A stretch of DNA of 64,000 nucleotides from Hanleya hanleyi (lineage: Eukaryota; Mollusca; Polyplacophora; Lepidopleurida; Hanleyidae). Under the pieces are notes generated by a model. The model saw only the letters and a list, made by a program, of their open reading frames with translations. It searched no databases and was not told the DNA's origin. Shown here piece after piece: positions 21,401 through 31,604 of the stretch. The DNA lies in NCBI GenBank assembly GCA_036873755.1, contig JAVTVY010006765.1:355693-419692 (forward strand), written 5' to 3'. The translations under genes were made by a program, and so were the position numbers. Position 1 is the stretch's first letter; every line of letters starts with the position of its first letter.

Positions 21401-21984
21401 ACCTTGATCCCTACCACTCAAAGAACTAATTTAGCATGGGTACCCATTTGTAACAAAAAATGCCATCGAAAGTTTTTAAAAGCGTTTTTGACGTCTGTGG
21501 CCGGCCACTATAGCAGCTATAGACGGGTTGTCCCACTGTGCCCTATACCCCACTGTACCCCAATCTCCCCTATAGACCTAAATCCGTTCTCATGGTTTTC
21601 AGATTGTATAGGGTACCTCCTGGTCCATACACCATGTAAGGATCACGAGACAATACCGGTACAAGAGCTACGTCTGGGGACAACAATATGTCTAGACTTG
21701 AGCCTTTTCAGCGACACAAAGACTCAGACAATAGCTCCCTACTGTGAAGTATAATTTACCCACAGGTCTCCTGCTGTCAGATACCATGATCGACCTTTAG
21801 GAGGTTACAAACTATGTCGATGGGAGAATGTCCAAAATCTTGATGACGTTTTCATCTCTCGTTCTATCACGTGAAGAATTGCCATTACCGGTAATGAAAT
21901 TGTCAATGCACAGCGCAGGTGCCCGCAAAGCGTGACGTGAAACACAGGATAGAAGTGGGACAAGGGGTTGGGGCCATATTTTCG

Positions 21985-22060
21985 GTACCGGTATTAGCTA
22001 AATAATATATAGCCCTCACGATACTCGTGAGGGCTATATATTATTTAGCTATACCGGTAG
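21985..22060. repeat. Long near-perfect palindrome (hairpin)
   Basis: Arms 21995-22021 and 22025-22051 are perfect 27-bp complements around the 3-base loop TAC (arm centre 'agccctcacga'). With one bulged base the pairing extends about 8 bp further through TACCGGTA on both sides. Confidence 0.95.
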
Positions 22061-22419
22061 GCCCCCCCTATATAACGAAATATTTTTTGATTTACCAACC
22101 TACTGTGATCATTAAGAATTTTTATATTACGCGAAACCTTTTTCCAATTTTTGAAAGACTGGTTGGGATCCTGACCCTATTCTGGACCTCTGTCAGTGGG
22201 CAATATATCTGGATAGCTCTTGGTGAAAATGTATCTAAATCAATGTAGTCTCATTTCCACACCACATCATTAGCATAGATCTATGTATTATACAGATACG
22301 TTGAATTGTCAGGCCTATATGTTTTACTCATCCTTTTACCGTACCCTGCCAATTTCTGGTGTTTGTACAATAAACTTAAACTTTAAAGTCAAATTGGGGC
22401 GTCTTAGATTGGCTGAAGC

Positions 22420-22880
22420 AGCACATCAAATGGAAAATGCGGAAATTCTGCTTCCATGAAATTAACACGGAAAAAGTCGGGAATTTCAGCAATCAAAAAT
22501 TATATATACCGGTATATAAAACATAAAATTTTCACCACTATTTCCCAAAGAACGACAATATTTGACACGAATCCAATTATTCTCGTGAGAAATTCAATAA
22601 ATGTTGGTAAATAAGGTATTTATTTGAATACTGTGTACGTTCGTGCTTCTGCGCGTGCATTCAATTCCTTTAGAGAAGAATTTCTCCCCTTAAGAGGAGA
22701 TTTTTCCCTCGGCACATCAAATGGAAAGTGCGGAAAATTCTGCTTTCATAAAATTAACACGGAAAAAGTCGGGAAATTTCAGCAATAAAAAATTCAGAGA
22801 ATAACCACTATTTCCCAAAGAACGACAATATTTGACGCGAATCCAATTTTCGTCGTGAGAAATTCAATAAATGTTGGTCG
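22420..22880. repeat. Direct repeat pair (~190 bp, 290 bp apart)
   Basis: 22425-22612 and 22713-22880 share 'gcacatcaaatggaaa', 'ttaacacggaaaaagtcggg', 'actatttcccaaagaacg' and 'gagaaattcaataaatgttg'. The first copy has an extra AT-rich insert. Confidence 0.9.
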
Positions 22881-22967
22881 TCATGTGGACCTATGTCATG
22901 TATGTGGCTCCGATTATGAAATACGCCAGCGCGGCTGTGAATTCGTCTTCCGCTTCACACGTCATGG

Positions 22968-23012
22968 CTGATGTGAACCGATCAGGGGTCGTGATTTCAA
23001 ACTACCTCGTTG
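22968..23012 (+). CDS. Possible coding exon ending at a strong splice donor
   Basis: A frame from ATG 22871 (or 22968, MADVNRSGVVISNYLV) runs into a consensus donor, GTAAGTAC, at about 23013. The stretch is richer in CpG than its surroundings, as a first exon might be. No family was recognised and no partner exon identified. It could be chance. Confidence 0.2.
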
Positions 23013-23109
23013 GTAAGTACTTTTTGGGGGTTCTTACACTAATAATCGTCAATATGTTTTTGTATCTCACGAGAGAACAAGATTGGGAGAACGTCAGTGT
23101 GTAATATTA

Positions 23110-24200
23110 AGTGTTTCCACTTATTGGGAAGTCAGGAAATCGCGATCGAATCTCGTTTCTTTATCGTTCGAATAAGCCTAGAAATCAGCTGATGGCAACC
23201 GCAACTAAAAATACATTGACCTATTTCTTGTTTATCTGGGTCAGCGTAGAAACAGTTGTTCATTCCCCGTGATGCATGGAATTTCTCATTGCATTTACTT
23301 CATTCATTGTTGCACCGTAAAGTTGCATATAGTTTAATTTGATGAGCGAGTCCATGGTTAGTATATGCTGCAAAATATACAAGTCGTTGCATGATATCGC
23401 TCTTGGATGTATTATTCATCGAGATTGAAGGTCAAGGACGATCGTGGTATATGAGGAAAGCCGGTTCTCAGCTCAGCTGTTCTCAGCGGTTTGTTGAATT
23501 CCTTGAAGGACAGTCAGAGGGAAGAATTACCAGTGGTCTAATAATACCCCAATAACCCATTATCTTTGCATTTCATTCAGATGATGCATTTAGAATTACT
23601 TCCCAAATATAATATCTTTACACATGAACAATATAAGGTACGTCATGTATAACATCACTTATCATATCTTTGCAAGTCCATGTAAATCCTAAATGCTGAC
23701 AGAGGGTTTACCTGGACATTTTTGGTTCTTGAGTCGAGGACTCGATGCTTCTATCATACAATCTTATACATTTCATCTCCCGCACTTGTATTGAATTGGC
23801 AAGATATATCCTAAGCCTGCGGTTTTTGCTTTGAATTCCGATGTCGATTTCAGCCCGACTTCAAAGTAGTTTGACCAGCAATGAAATTGCTTAGCGTGTT
23901 CACTGATTGGTTTGATTTAGAGGAAACTCCTTGATATAATTATATCCAGAACTGTAAGCTAACCAAGCCAATGTATTGATCCTAACAGATCGATCGATGC
24001 GCTGGCTCGCGAGGATCTATCATTGACAAGCCAACCCTGTAGTTATGGCAACTATGTATAGTTCAGTTTACCAATGTCTGAATCTGATCAACACAGGCAT
24101 CCCTCTCCCACCCCCACCCCCTCCCACAGGTCCCTTGCTTTCTCTTTCAGTATGAGGGCATGGAGGTGTGTCTGGTACATTACAAGGCATGTGATAGTTC
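23110..24200. other. Gene-free stretch
   Basis: No gene or repeat recognised. Confidence 0.4.
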
Positions 24201-24204
24201 AATA

Positions 24205-24335
24205 AGAGGCCTTGAATTTGGGAAATTTGTCGGCAAGGCCAATTTGATGGAATTAAGAGACTAAGGCCTGGCTGGTATAAAATTACTTGGAAATTAGCAG
24301 TGGGCATCAAGGCCAGTAGGTAGGGCATTCATACT
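24205..24335. repeat. Dispersed repeat, copy 1 of 2
   Basis: Similar to 50220-50345: 'aaggccaatttg.tggaatt', 'aaggcctg.ctgg.ataaaat', 'cttggaaattagca' and 'catcaaggccagtaggta' in the same order and orientation. Confidence 0.85.
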
Positions 24336-24384
24336 TGTTAATTTCAAGGACTGCAATAAAATGGATTTTTCGGGATCTTTTTTT

Positions 24385-26240
24385 AACCCTCAGGCAATTT
24401 TGCCCATAAGATATTGGCGTCATCATGTACGTCCTCGATTTCCTGTTGTCACCATATCTCAAGAATTACTAGGCCTGCTAGGAATACCAAACTCACATTA
24501 CATCTGCATATGGTCACAGAGCAGAAGCCTGTTGAAAATCAACGAGATTGACAAATATTTTCTCAGGTCAAACTGTGTCCGTTTATCATGAATTGATTGC
24601 TACCACAGTATCTCTAGAATGACTACGTTAATTCCTCTAATAAATTGATTACCCTATCAAAAATCGATCACCCACGATTTTTGGAGAAAAATACAATCAG
24701 AAGTTGTAATAATTCAATTGCCCCCGATTTTCAGTAGATCCAGTTTTTCTTAAAAAACAAAAAACGATCACACTTGCGCTAAATCATGTGCCCCATCCTC
24801 TTGTTGACGTGTGCCACTGGTACTGGAAACAACAGTGATGAATGTAGTAATACCATATGTAGCATGTCTAGACCTATCACGGACTAATTATATAAACTTG
24901 CAAATGTTTATTTGAAGTCTGGAACTTCTAATCTACGAAAGGATTTCCAACTTGAAGGTCGTTGCACGTGGCTGCCATTTGGTAAAGGGAGATTACTCTG
25001 TTGTGCTTTAGCCAGAATTGTCAGAGGGATAATGAGGTAATTCAGCTCAATCTGCTCGAGTAGGCCAACATGTATTGACAAACTCCAATTAGCTGAATTG
25101 TATTTAATCAAACCCTGGCGAGTGGCCACTTGGATAGAATTTCAGACAACTCATTTTTTTGTTGAAAGTTTTCAAAATAGCTGGTGTTGAAAACCTATTC
25201 ATTCTCGGGTAACAAAGAGCCATTCATTGCTGACTTTGCTGACTTTCGGGAATTTAAATTTTTCAATCAGTCGCAATAAATCGATCACCCGTCTGTTTTA
25301 CCACCTCTCAAATATCACTTCAGGTGATCGATTTAGTAGAACCAAACTTACTTGTACATCGTCTTAAAGCAGAATCCTATCAAAAATCGGTGAGATTGGC
25401 CTATTTATTATTTTTTTTACCACTATATTTCAAGTTTGATAATGCCTAGGCTTATTGAACTTACACTATACACACATCAGGTCATGGACTACAGCCAAAA
25501 TTGTTCTTAGGTATTGTTATCATGTATGTACATACATATGTCATTTATCTGTCCTTGTTTTCTCATTACCAGCATATCTCGAGAATGAATACACCAGACG
25601 TACATCTCACATGCATGTGGTCACAAAACAGAAGTCTATCGAAAATCAGTGAGATCGACCCATTTTGAGTCACCAGGTCAGATTGTGTCAATTTGTCACC
25701 ATGTAATTATCTGAAAAACTGGCTGCCTGGGAAGCACCATACATTCATGTCATGGTCATGTAGCAGAAGTGTATCGCAAAGACTGAGATTGACCTTGTTT
25801 TTGCGGGGTCACTAGGTCAAAGTTGTTCCTTTGTCACCTACATGTGATGCTTTCTAACCCAGGTAACTCAAGAATGATTATGCCTAGGCTAACTGACCTT
25901 GCACTGGTCACATACTTGGGCTTCAAACAAAACTGGCATTGGAGTTTGTCATCCTGTGCATATTAAAGCTTACGTATATAATGTCTATCATTACCACCAT
26001 GTCTCAAGGACATACCAAACTTAAATCACATCGAGATGTGATCATGATACAGATACGTTATAAAATTTAATCAGATTAACCTATATTTTCTGTTTCACTG
26101 CTAGGTTAAACTGTCAATTTTGTCACCAGTTGCTTGTTGCCATCAACTGCTTGTTCTTCATCAAGGGCCCCTATTTTAATACTGACTACCAAGACTGGGA
26201 GGGGTTGTCAGTGCTTTCCACGGTTCATATTAATATGCCG
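24385..26240. mobile_element. Pearl/Helitron-like non-autonomous element with ~155-bp degenerate units
   Basis: The head ('taaccctcaggcaattttgc' … 'gtcatcatgtacgtcc') and the tail ('gtcagtgctttccacggttcat', near 26195-26225) match the head and tail of 54405-55220. Between them are repeated units of roughly 150 bp with 'atatctcaagaat', 'tggtcacaaagcagaag', 'tcgaaaatcagtgagattgacc' and 'tttgtcacca'. Repeated units between conserved ends are the plan of molluscan pearl elements. No ORF of interest. Confidence 0.55.
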
Positions 26241-26344
26241 TTATCAGGAGCCAGAGCATCCTAAGCAGAATGAAATTCATGCAGACCACCATACCCACCC
26301 CTAAACAATCAAGCCATGTTGGTTTGATTTGCCTGCAATTAAAT

Positions 26345-27322
26345 TGATCGTAAACCCTCAAGTAAAGTTTCCATCAAGTGAAAGACCATTGCAAACAGTG
26401 TGGGGAAAATATTTATTGTAATTTTTTATGATATTTATACACCGAGTAAACTGCAAATAAAGCATGGTATTCTATGGTGGTCTGTTGCAATTATATATGG
26501 GTCCAGTGACGTCACACTGCCTTAATACATATATTTCAAACTTTGCATGCACTTTCCAATGCTTGATTCAAGCTTAAGGTGTGTATACTTTGAGTTTCAA
26601 CAGACTCACTGTTCCAATGTGCATGTTTCACCAAAATCTGGGAGATGGTAACTCATAAGTGTCAAGTCAATTTGAATCTTGCATTTAATCTCCCTGATTT
26701 TGGTGAAACATGCACATTGTAACCGGGAGTCTGTGTTGAAACTCAAAGTATGTATTTAAGCTTGAATCAAGCATTGGCAAGTGCATACACACAGTTTGAA
26801 ATATATATTATTAAGGCAGTGTGACATCACTGGACCTACTGTATGTCCCAGATAATATATCCTAGACGTTTTCGGCGATATTTCGGAGACAATTGATTGG
26901 AGGATATTGAAACTTCACACAGGAGATAAACTAAAACGTACCAATTTTATTCCAATGTATCAAGAAAATCCTTCCAGTAGTTCTCAACAAATCGCGAAAA
27001 CAAGAATTAGATGGGAGATTTGTAGGTTATTTTTTGATATCATGACGTCAAGCCTGCATGTTATAACATTGGCAGATCAACATCATTGTAGCCCCAAAAT
27101 AATATGGTAGGTATTGGTGATTTTCGTCAATTCCCAACAGATTTTAATGGAATATGGGGGAAAAATCAGTATTTTTTAGTTTATATACTGTGTGAAGTTT
27201 CGATGCTGTATGATAAAATGTCTCCGAAATATAGCCGAAAACGTCTCGGAATATATTATCTGGGACAGACAGTAGATATGATCTTTCATTTGATGGAAAC
27301 TTTACTTGAGGGTTTACGATCA
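26345..27322. mobile_element. Inverted-repeat MITE, interrupted by a second foldback
   Basis: Outer arms 26345-26384 and 27283-27322 read TGATCGTAAACCCTCAAG…TTTCCATCAA in opposite directions. Inner arms 26844-26935 and 27170-27267 pair through 'tgtcccagataatatat', 'gacgttttcgg', 'atatttcggagaca' and 'gaaacttcacacag'. The left side is broken by the foldback at 26500-26836. An internal stretch is also found at 44470-44760. Confidence 0.8.
26500..26836. mobile_element. Foldback MITE (~150-bp arms)
   Basis: Left arm 26500-26655 and right arm 26685-26836 are inverted copies: GGTCCAGTGA, 'cacactgccttaata', 'caatgcttgattcaagctta', 'actttgagtttcaaca' and 'aatgtgcatgtttcaccaaa'. A spacer of about 30-50 bp separates them. 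No coding capacity. Confidence 0.92.
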
Positions 27323-27713
27323 CTTTAAGGTTGCAGGAACTCTGAGGCCAAAGACTGGTTTACACAACATTGATTTAACATCTATAGAACAGGTCCTTGT
27401 TTTATTTTGGAGATACTTCAGTAAACCATCCTATATTATTATAGGGACAGATGTCAGTCAGGGGACCAACTCACAGAAGTGATCCCATTTTTTCCCCTCA
27501 ATTAAGTATAGTTAGAGCCAAGATATAAAGGTGGATTAAGGAGGTACACCTATGGCTTTGACCACACTCAATTTTGAAGAGCTGCACTCTGTTTTGGATA
27601 CTGTGTAAATTGACATTGTATAACATAAGGGTAAAGGTACTCTGCTGTTAGATTGTTGATGAAACATTTATGGCCAAACCAATCTTCGGAGGTTAACCTT
27701 GTCATATATGTTT

Positions 27714-27800
27714 ACATTTTTATCTCACCTTAAGAAGTAAGGGGAGATATTGTGAGAGGGGGAAAGAGGATGTCATCGTCGGTGTCCCCTCCCTGGAAAT
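27714..27800. mobile_element. Solo head of a molluscan pearl/Helitron-like element
   Basis: 'tttttatctcaccttaagaagtaaggggagatatt' has a small stem (ccttaagaagtaagg) and is followed by 'gatgtcatcgtcggtgtcc'. This is the same design as the heads at 24385, 32865 and 54405 (hairpin, then 'atgtcatc.tc.g.gtcc'). Confidence 0.4.
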
Positions 27801-27949
27801 GTTAAGGTTTTTGGTTTAACAAAATCATATAAAATCAAGAAACTCTGATTATACACAAATTAGCTGAACATTTTCAAACTTGATGATAAGCACTGTTTAA
27901 ATCGAGCGAAGAATTTGTGGTTTGTGTGCGTTTTTGAAAAGGCTGTATA

Positions 27950-30376
27950 AGGGCTGTTCCAGGAAAAATCCTAATGGGGGGGTGGGCGGCAAGAGTTTTT
28001 TTTCCCTGTAGGTGGTGGTATTCTTCCAGATCAACTTCCTGTGCATGGTGGTTTAAAATACGAAATGGGGTATTATATTTCCGATGGGTGATTGTTTCCC
28101 TACAGCTAAAACTATTTACTGGAATTACCATATGTGATTCCCAACACACAAAAATAGTAAAATATCACCGTATAAAATTTCGCGACACTCTAAATACCAG
28201 CGCTGTAGACGTACAAGTGTGATGAATCGTGCGCCGTGAAATGTGGAACTAAATAGGGTATTCTCCCTTTCCGTATGCATCCAAAATGGGACACTGTATG
28301 TTCTCGACACAGGTTTATTTTGTTGTTCTATTCATATTGTGTGCGTGTACAGATGCAACGGAGAACGAATTTTGGCGCCCTTTTGCAGATGACTTAGTGT
28401 ATATTTCTTCTATTTATTTCAATTGATATTCATTTATAAACAGATATTTATTCTCTGTTTTTGTCATGTTGTTGTTAATTATATACAGTGTTTATATGCT
28501 AAGGTGTAACAAATATGGGACACTGAAGCTCAAAATATAAAATAGACTACAGCTCTTCTTCTTTACATTATTTGATGGCGATATTTCTCAGCTATATTAA
28601 AATTATAGTGTTAACATAGTCTTCAAGTGTGTTAGTATTCTCAGACCTGTTTTAGTACAGCATCACTGAAAATGTTGGACAAACACAGGACGGAAAATGG
28701 GGGGTAAAACAATACATAATAAGGGAATAGAAAATGGATTTCTACTGCAAGGGGACTTTTAGGACAGTATTTTACAGATATGAACACTTTCAGTGTTTGA
28801 CTTGAAAAATTTAACGTATCTGTGAAGAAATTAGTACAAAGCATGACAAAGTGTCGGACAAACAAAGACGGAAAAGCTGATGGAAACGTATCTTTTTTAA
28901 AATTAATAGGCACTTAATTGAAATAAACTATGTTGAAAATTATAAAGTTATGTGAAGAATACAAGGTTCTTTAACTTGATATGAAAATAAAAGTTATTTA
29001 CTATTTTTTAAAAATATGCCTTTATGCCCCAAAATAGTTGGACAAACTAAGACGGACAATGTTAAACAAATGGGGAGGAAAACCTGTCCGTCTTTGTTTG
29101 TCCGACATTTGAAAATACTACAATTATGAATACCACAAACCAAACAGTGCTTAGGTACAGAGAAGAAATGACTGTGTATCACTATAAGTGTGTATTTTGA
29201 TGGTCTGCTCTGAATATGCACTCAGATTATGCTGAAAATTTACTTATGTGTCGGACAAACGAGGACGGATTATGTCGGACGAACACTGGCAGGCAATGAA
29301 GACGGACACTGCATTTCGACGCTAAAGTACATGGGATGGAAGCATACAATTTGGGGCATGTGTCACCAATCACACAAGCAAGGGGCGCATCACAAACCCC
29401 ATGAAATATTACTGCAAATAAAGTTAATTAGCATAATTAGTATGTCGGACGTAACATAAGACGGAAATCTGAAGATTTTTGATAAATAAATTCTTTTTAA
29501 ATATGTGTTTGCATTTGTCAGGAACTTTACATTCATGAAAAGACAGAAGGGGCATAACTTTCATTTTAATAAGGTTGGCATCATTAACTATGTAGTTGTG
29601 AGTACTTAGAGATCTCTCCAATGAGGGCTTATTGGAGGACGGAAAGTGTTACGTCCAACCGTGGTGGTTAGGACCTTAAAATTCTTTTGTTAAATCACAC
29701 TTTTGCCACTTTAATTGTGCATCAATTTCTACCTTTAGATCCATTCCACCTAGCGACTACAAAGAAAGTCATCTTCTATGTGTATTATTACATATAAAAG
29801 CATCTTTTGGATGTCACCATGGTGTATGTCACAATCTTGGTGCAAATATTGGCCTCAAATCAAGCTTAATTAAGTTAATTAAAAACAAATAATTTGAAGT
29901 TGAACCTGTTATTAACTTTTCTATCTCCACAACACTCAGACAAAATAGTGACATTTCCAGAAGTTAAAATTTCTTCATATGTAACTGTAATAAGTGACTT
30001 CAACATGAAGTGCCTGTTTGTTACACCTTAGCATATTAGTACCCGTATACATACGTTGGGCGAAATTTCTGGATGTATACACTGTATCAAGCACCACCTT
30101 CAGGCATGAACAAGTGTCATGAGTGAGTAGTCCATGAGCAGATACAAACCGGGATACATTATAACCAATCTTTGGATATCAGGATAAAAGTGTGGCACAC
30201 CAACATTTGGACAAACCTCATGTTTGCATTTAATTCCTATGGGTGGTTCCAGACAGAGAGGATACATTGGATTAAATTCCTGTGGATAGTTCAGCAATAT
30301 AATATTCCTATGGGTGGTAGGGCTTCAAATTTTTTGTCGCCCACCCCCCTCATAGGATTTGTCCTGGAACAGCCCT
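27950..30376. mobile_element. Non-autonomous DNA transposon with AGGGCTGTTCCAGGA termini
   Basis: The left end AGGGCTGTTCCAGGA…AATCC…GGGGGGTGGGCG is matched in inverted form at 30320-30376. A second, inner 20-bp inverted pair (28494/30017) lies inside. No transposase ORF and no clear target duplication. Confidence 0.75.
28494..30036. mobile_element. Inner element with perfect 20-bp inverted termini and GGACAAAC…GACGGA motifs
   Basis: ATATGCTAAGGTGTAACAAA at 28494-28513 is exactly inverted at 30017-30036. Between the ends a motif of the form YGGACAAAC-(3-4)-GACGGA recurs at about 28677, 28855, 29039, 29085 (inverted), 29251 and, less perfectly, 29275, 29304 and 29444. Nested in the 27950-30376 element. 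Confidence 0.75.
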
Positions 30377-30379
30377 AAT

Positions 30380-31600
30380 GTAACATTGTTGGAAAAACCA
30401 CCATCTGTCAATTTAGTACAAGAAAAAGTCATCTGGTTTGGCGAGTGTAAAAAGTTTGAAGTTACCAATGTGGCGAGTAAATTTGTATCCTTGCTAGCCA
30501 AATGGCTACCACTGAAAAAAAATTGTGACCCTATCATTGTTCATTTGCTCAAGTCTATCCTTACAAGCGTCCTCGGGCATTTCCAGATGCTGTAATGGCA
30601 ACATACCCTGGAACTGCTGTTATGGCTTTCTGATCGCATTTTTCAGAGCCTCTGTAGGTGGTAACCCCATCCTCCTCCAAGTAACGCTTAGTTTTCATGA
30701 TAGACCTATGTGTTGGATAGCTTAATTCAAGGGGCAGCATATACTGTTCACAGACTGGCATGGCTGTGGGCCAACACACCTTAATACCTCAACAGCCTTT
30801 CTGGACACGATATTGCATCACCTTAATGATATAACACTGGAATGACATCATCGTATGCACCTGCCTTCTGCTTGCTGCCTGAGCAGGACAGACAGAGTCT
30901 CCAGGGAATCGATGACAAAATGGCGCTTCTCAGTCATTTCAAAATTATGCAAATTAATTTTTAATTTTTTTAATTTTCTCTGCCTGGACTTTTTATGTTG
31001 TTTAGGTGGGGATGGGGCGTTAGTTACATCAAACCACATTTCTGTTGTAATTTTGTCTCTAGGTCAAACCACAGATTGACTGAACTAAATGGTGTGACAA
31101 ATTGTCTACAAGATAATGTGATCAGTTTGTACAGCCTACTTGTATGTGAGCACGTGCCAGAGATTAAAATGAAGCAGACTTTAATGTTGACATGTAGATG
31201 AACTTTGTGCAATCGAGGACAGAATAATTTACTCAACTCTGTATGGTTCCTAACCTATTTATCTGTATAAAATGTATATTTACTCTGTTACAAGTATTTA
31301 TAAATGTGTTAACAGTGGTATGCTTTAGTCATTGCTCTACACGTAGCTTAATACTGATCATTCTTAGAACTTGGATTATTTTTCGATCATTTCCTCAAAC
31401 TGCTCTGTGGACTAATAATTATCACATCATGCTACCAAAGATTTACCAATTGATGTCACATGTATACCACCTGGTAATCTGGTCATACTTGTTATATCAT
31501 AAATGTCTGTTCAGTGACTCAATAAGTTTACATAGCGCGTAACATTGTGCCTAATGCTATGGAATGGAACTATGCACAACTGGTCGCAAATGTACAGATT
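30380..31600. other. Gene-free stretch
   Basis: No gene recognised; ORFs of 60-100 codons on both strands have no resemblance to known families. Confidence 0.35.
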
Positions 31601-31604
31601 ACAC

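Larger units (their letters stand above)
18035..21506. mobile_element. Outer inverted-repeat DNA element hosting nested insertions
   Basis: An 80-bp inverted repeat joins 18035-18111 and 21421-21506: both read GGCCGGCC, 'gatggcatt', 'ttgttacaaatgggtaccc' and 'aaattagttctt' on opposite strands. Inside is a tandem array of about 172-bp units (from 18541, resuming at 21125). No transposase ORF was seen, so it is non-autonomous. The true ends may lie further out, near 17690 and 21580, where 'gtcccagtgtgcccc'-like words occur. Confidence 0.7.

Noticed and set aside
22871..23104. A membrane protein from the 77-codon ORF
   Set aside because: Beyond the donor at 23013 the frame is probably intron, and the N-terminal part overlaps a dispersed repeat; only a short exon candidate was kept.
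27950..30376. 8-bp target duplication for a hAT assignment
   Set aside because: The bases on the two sides do not match, so no superfamily was named.
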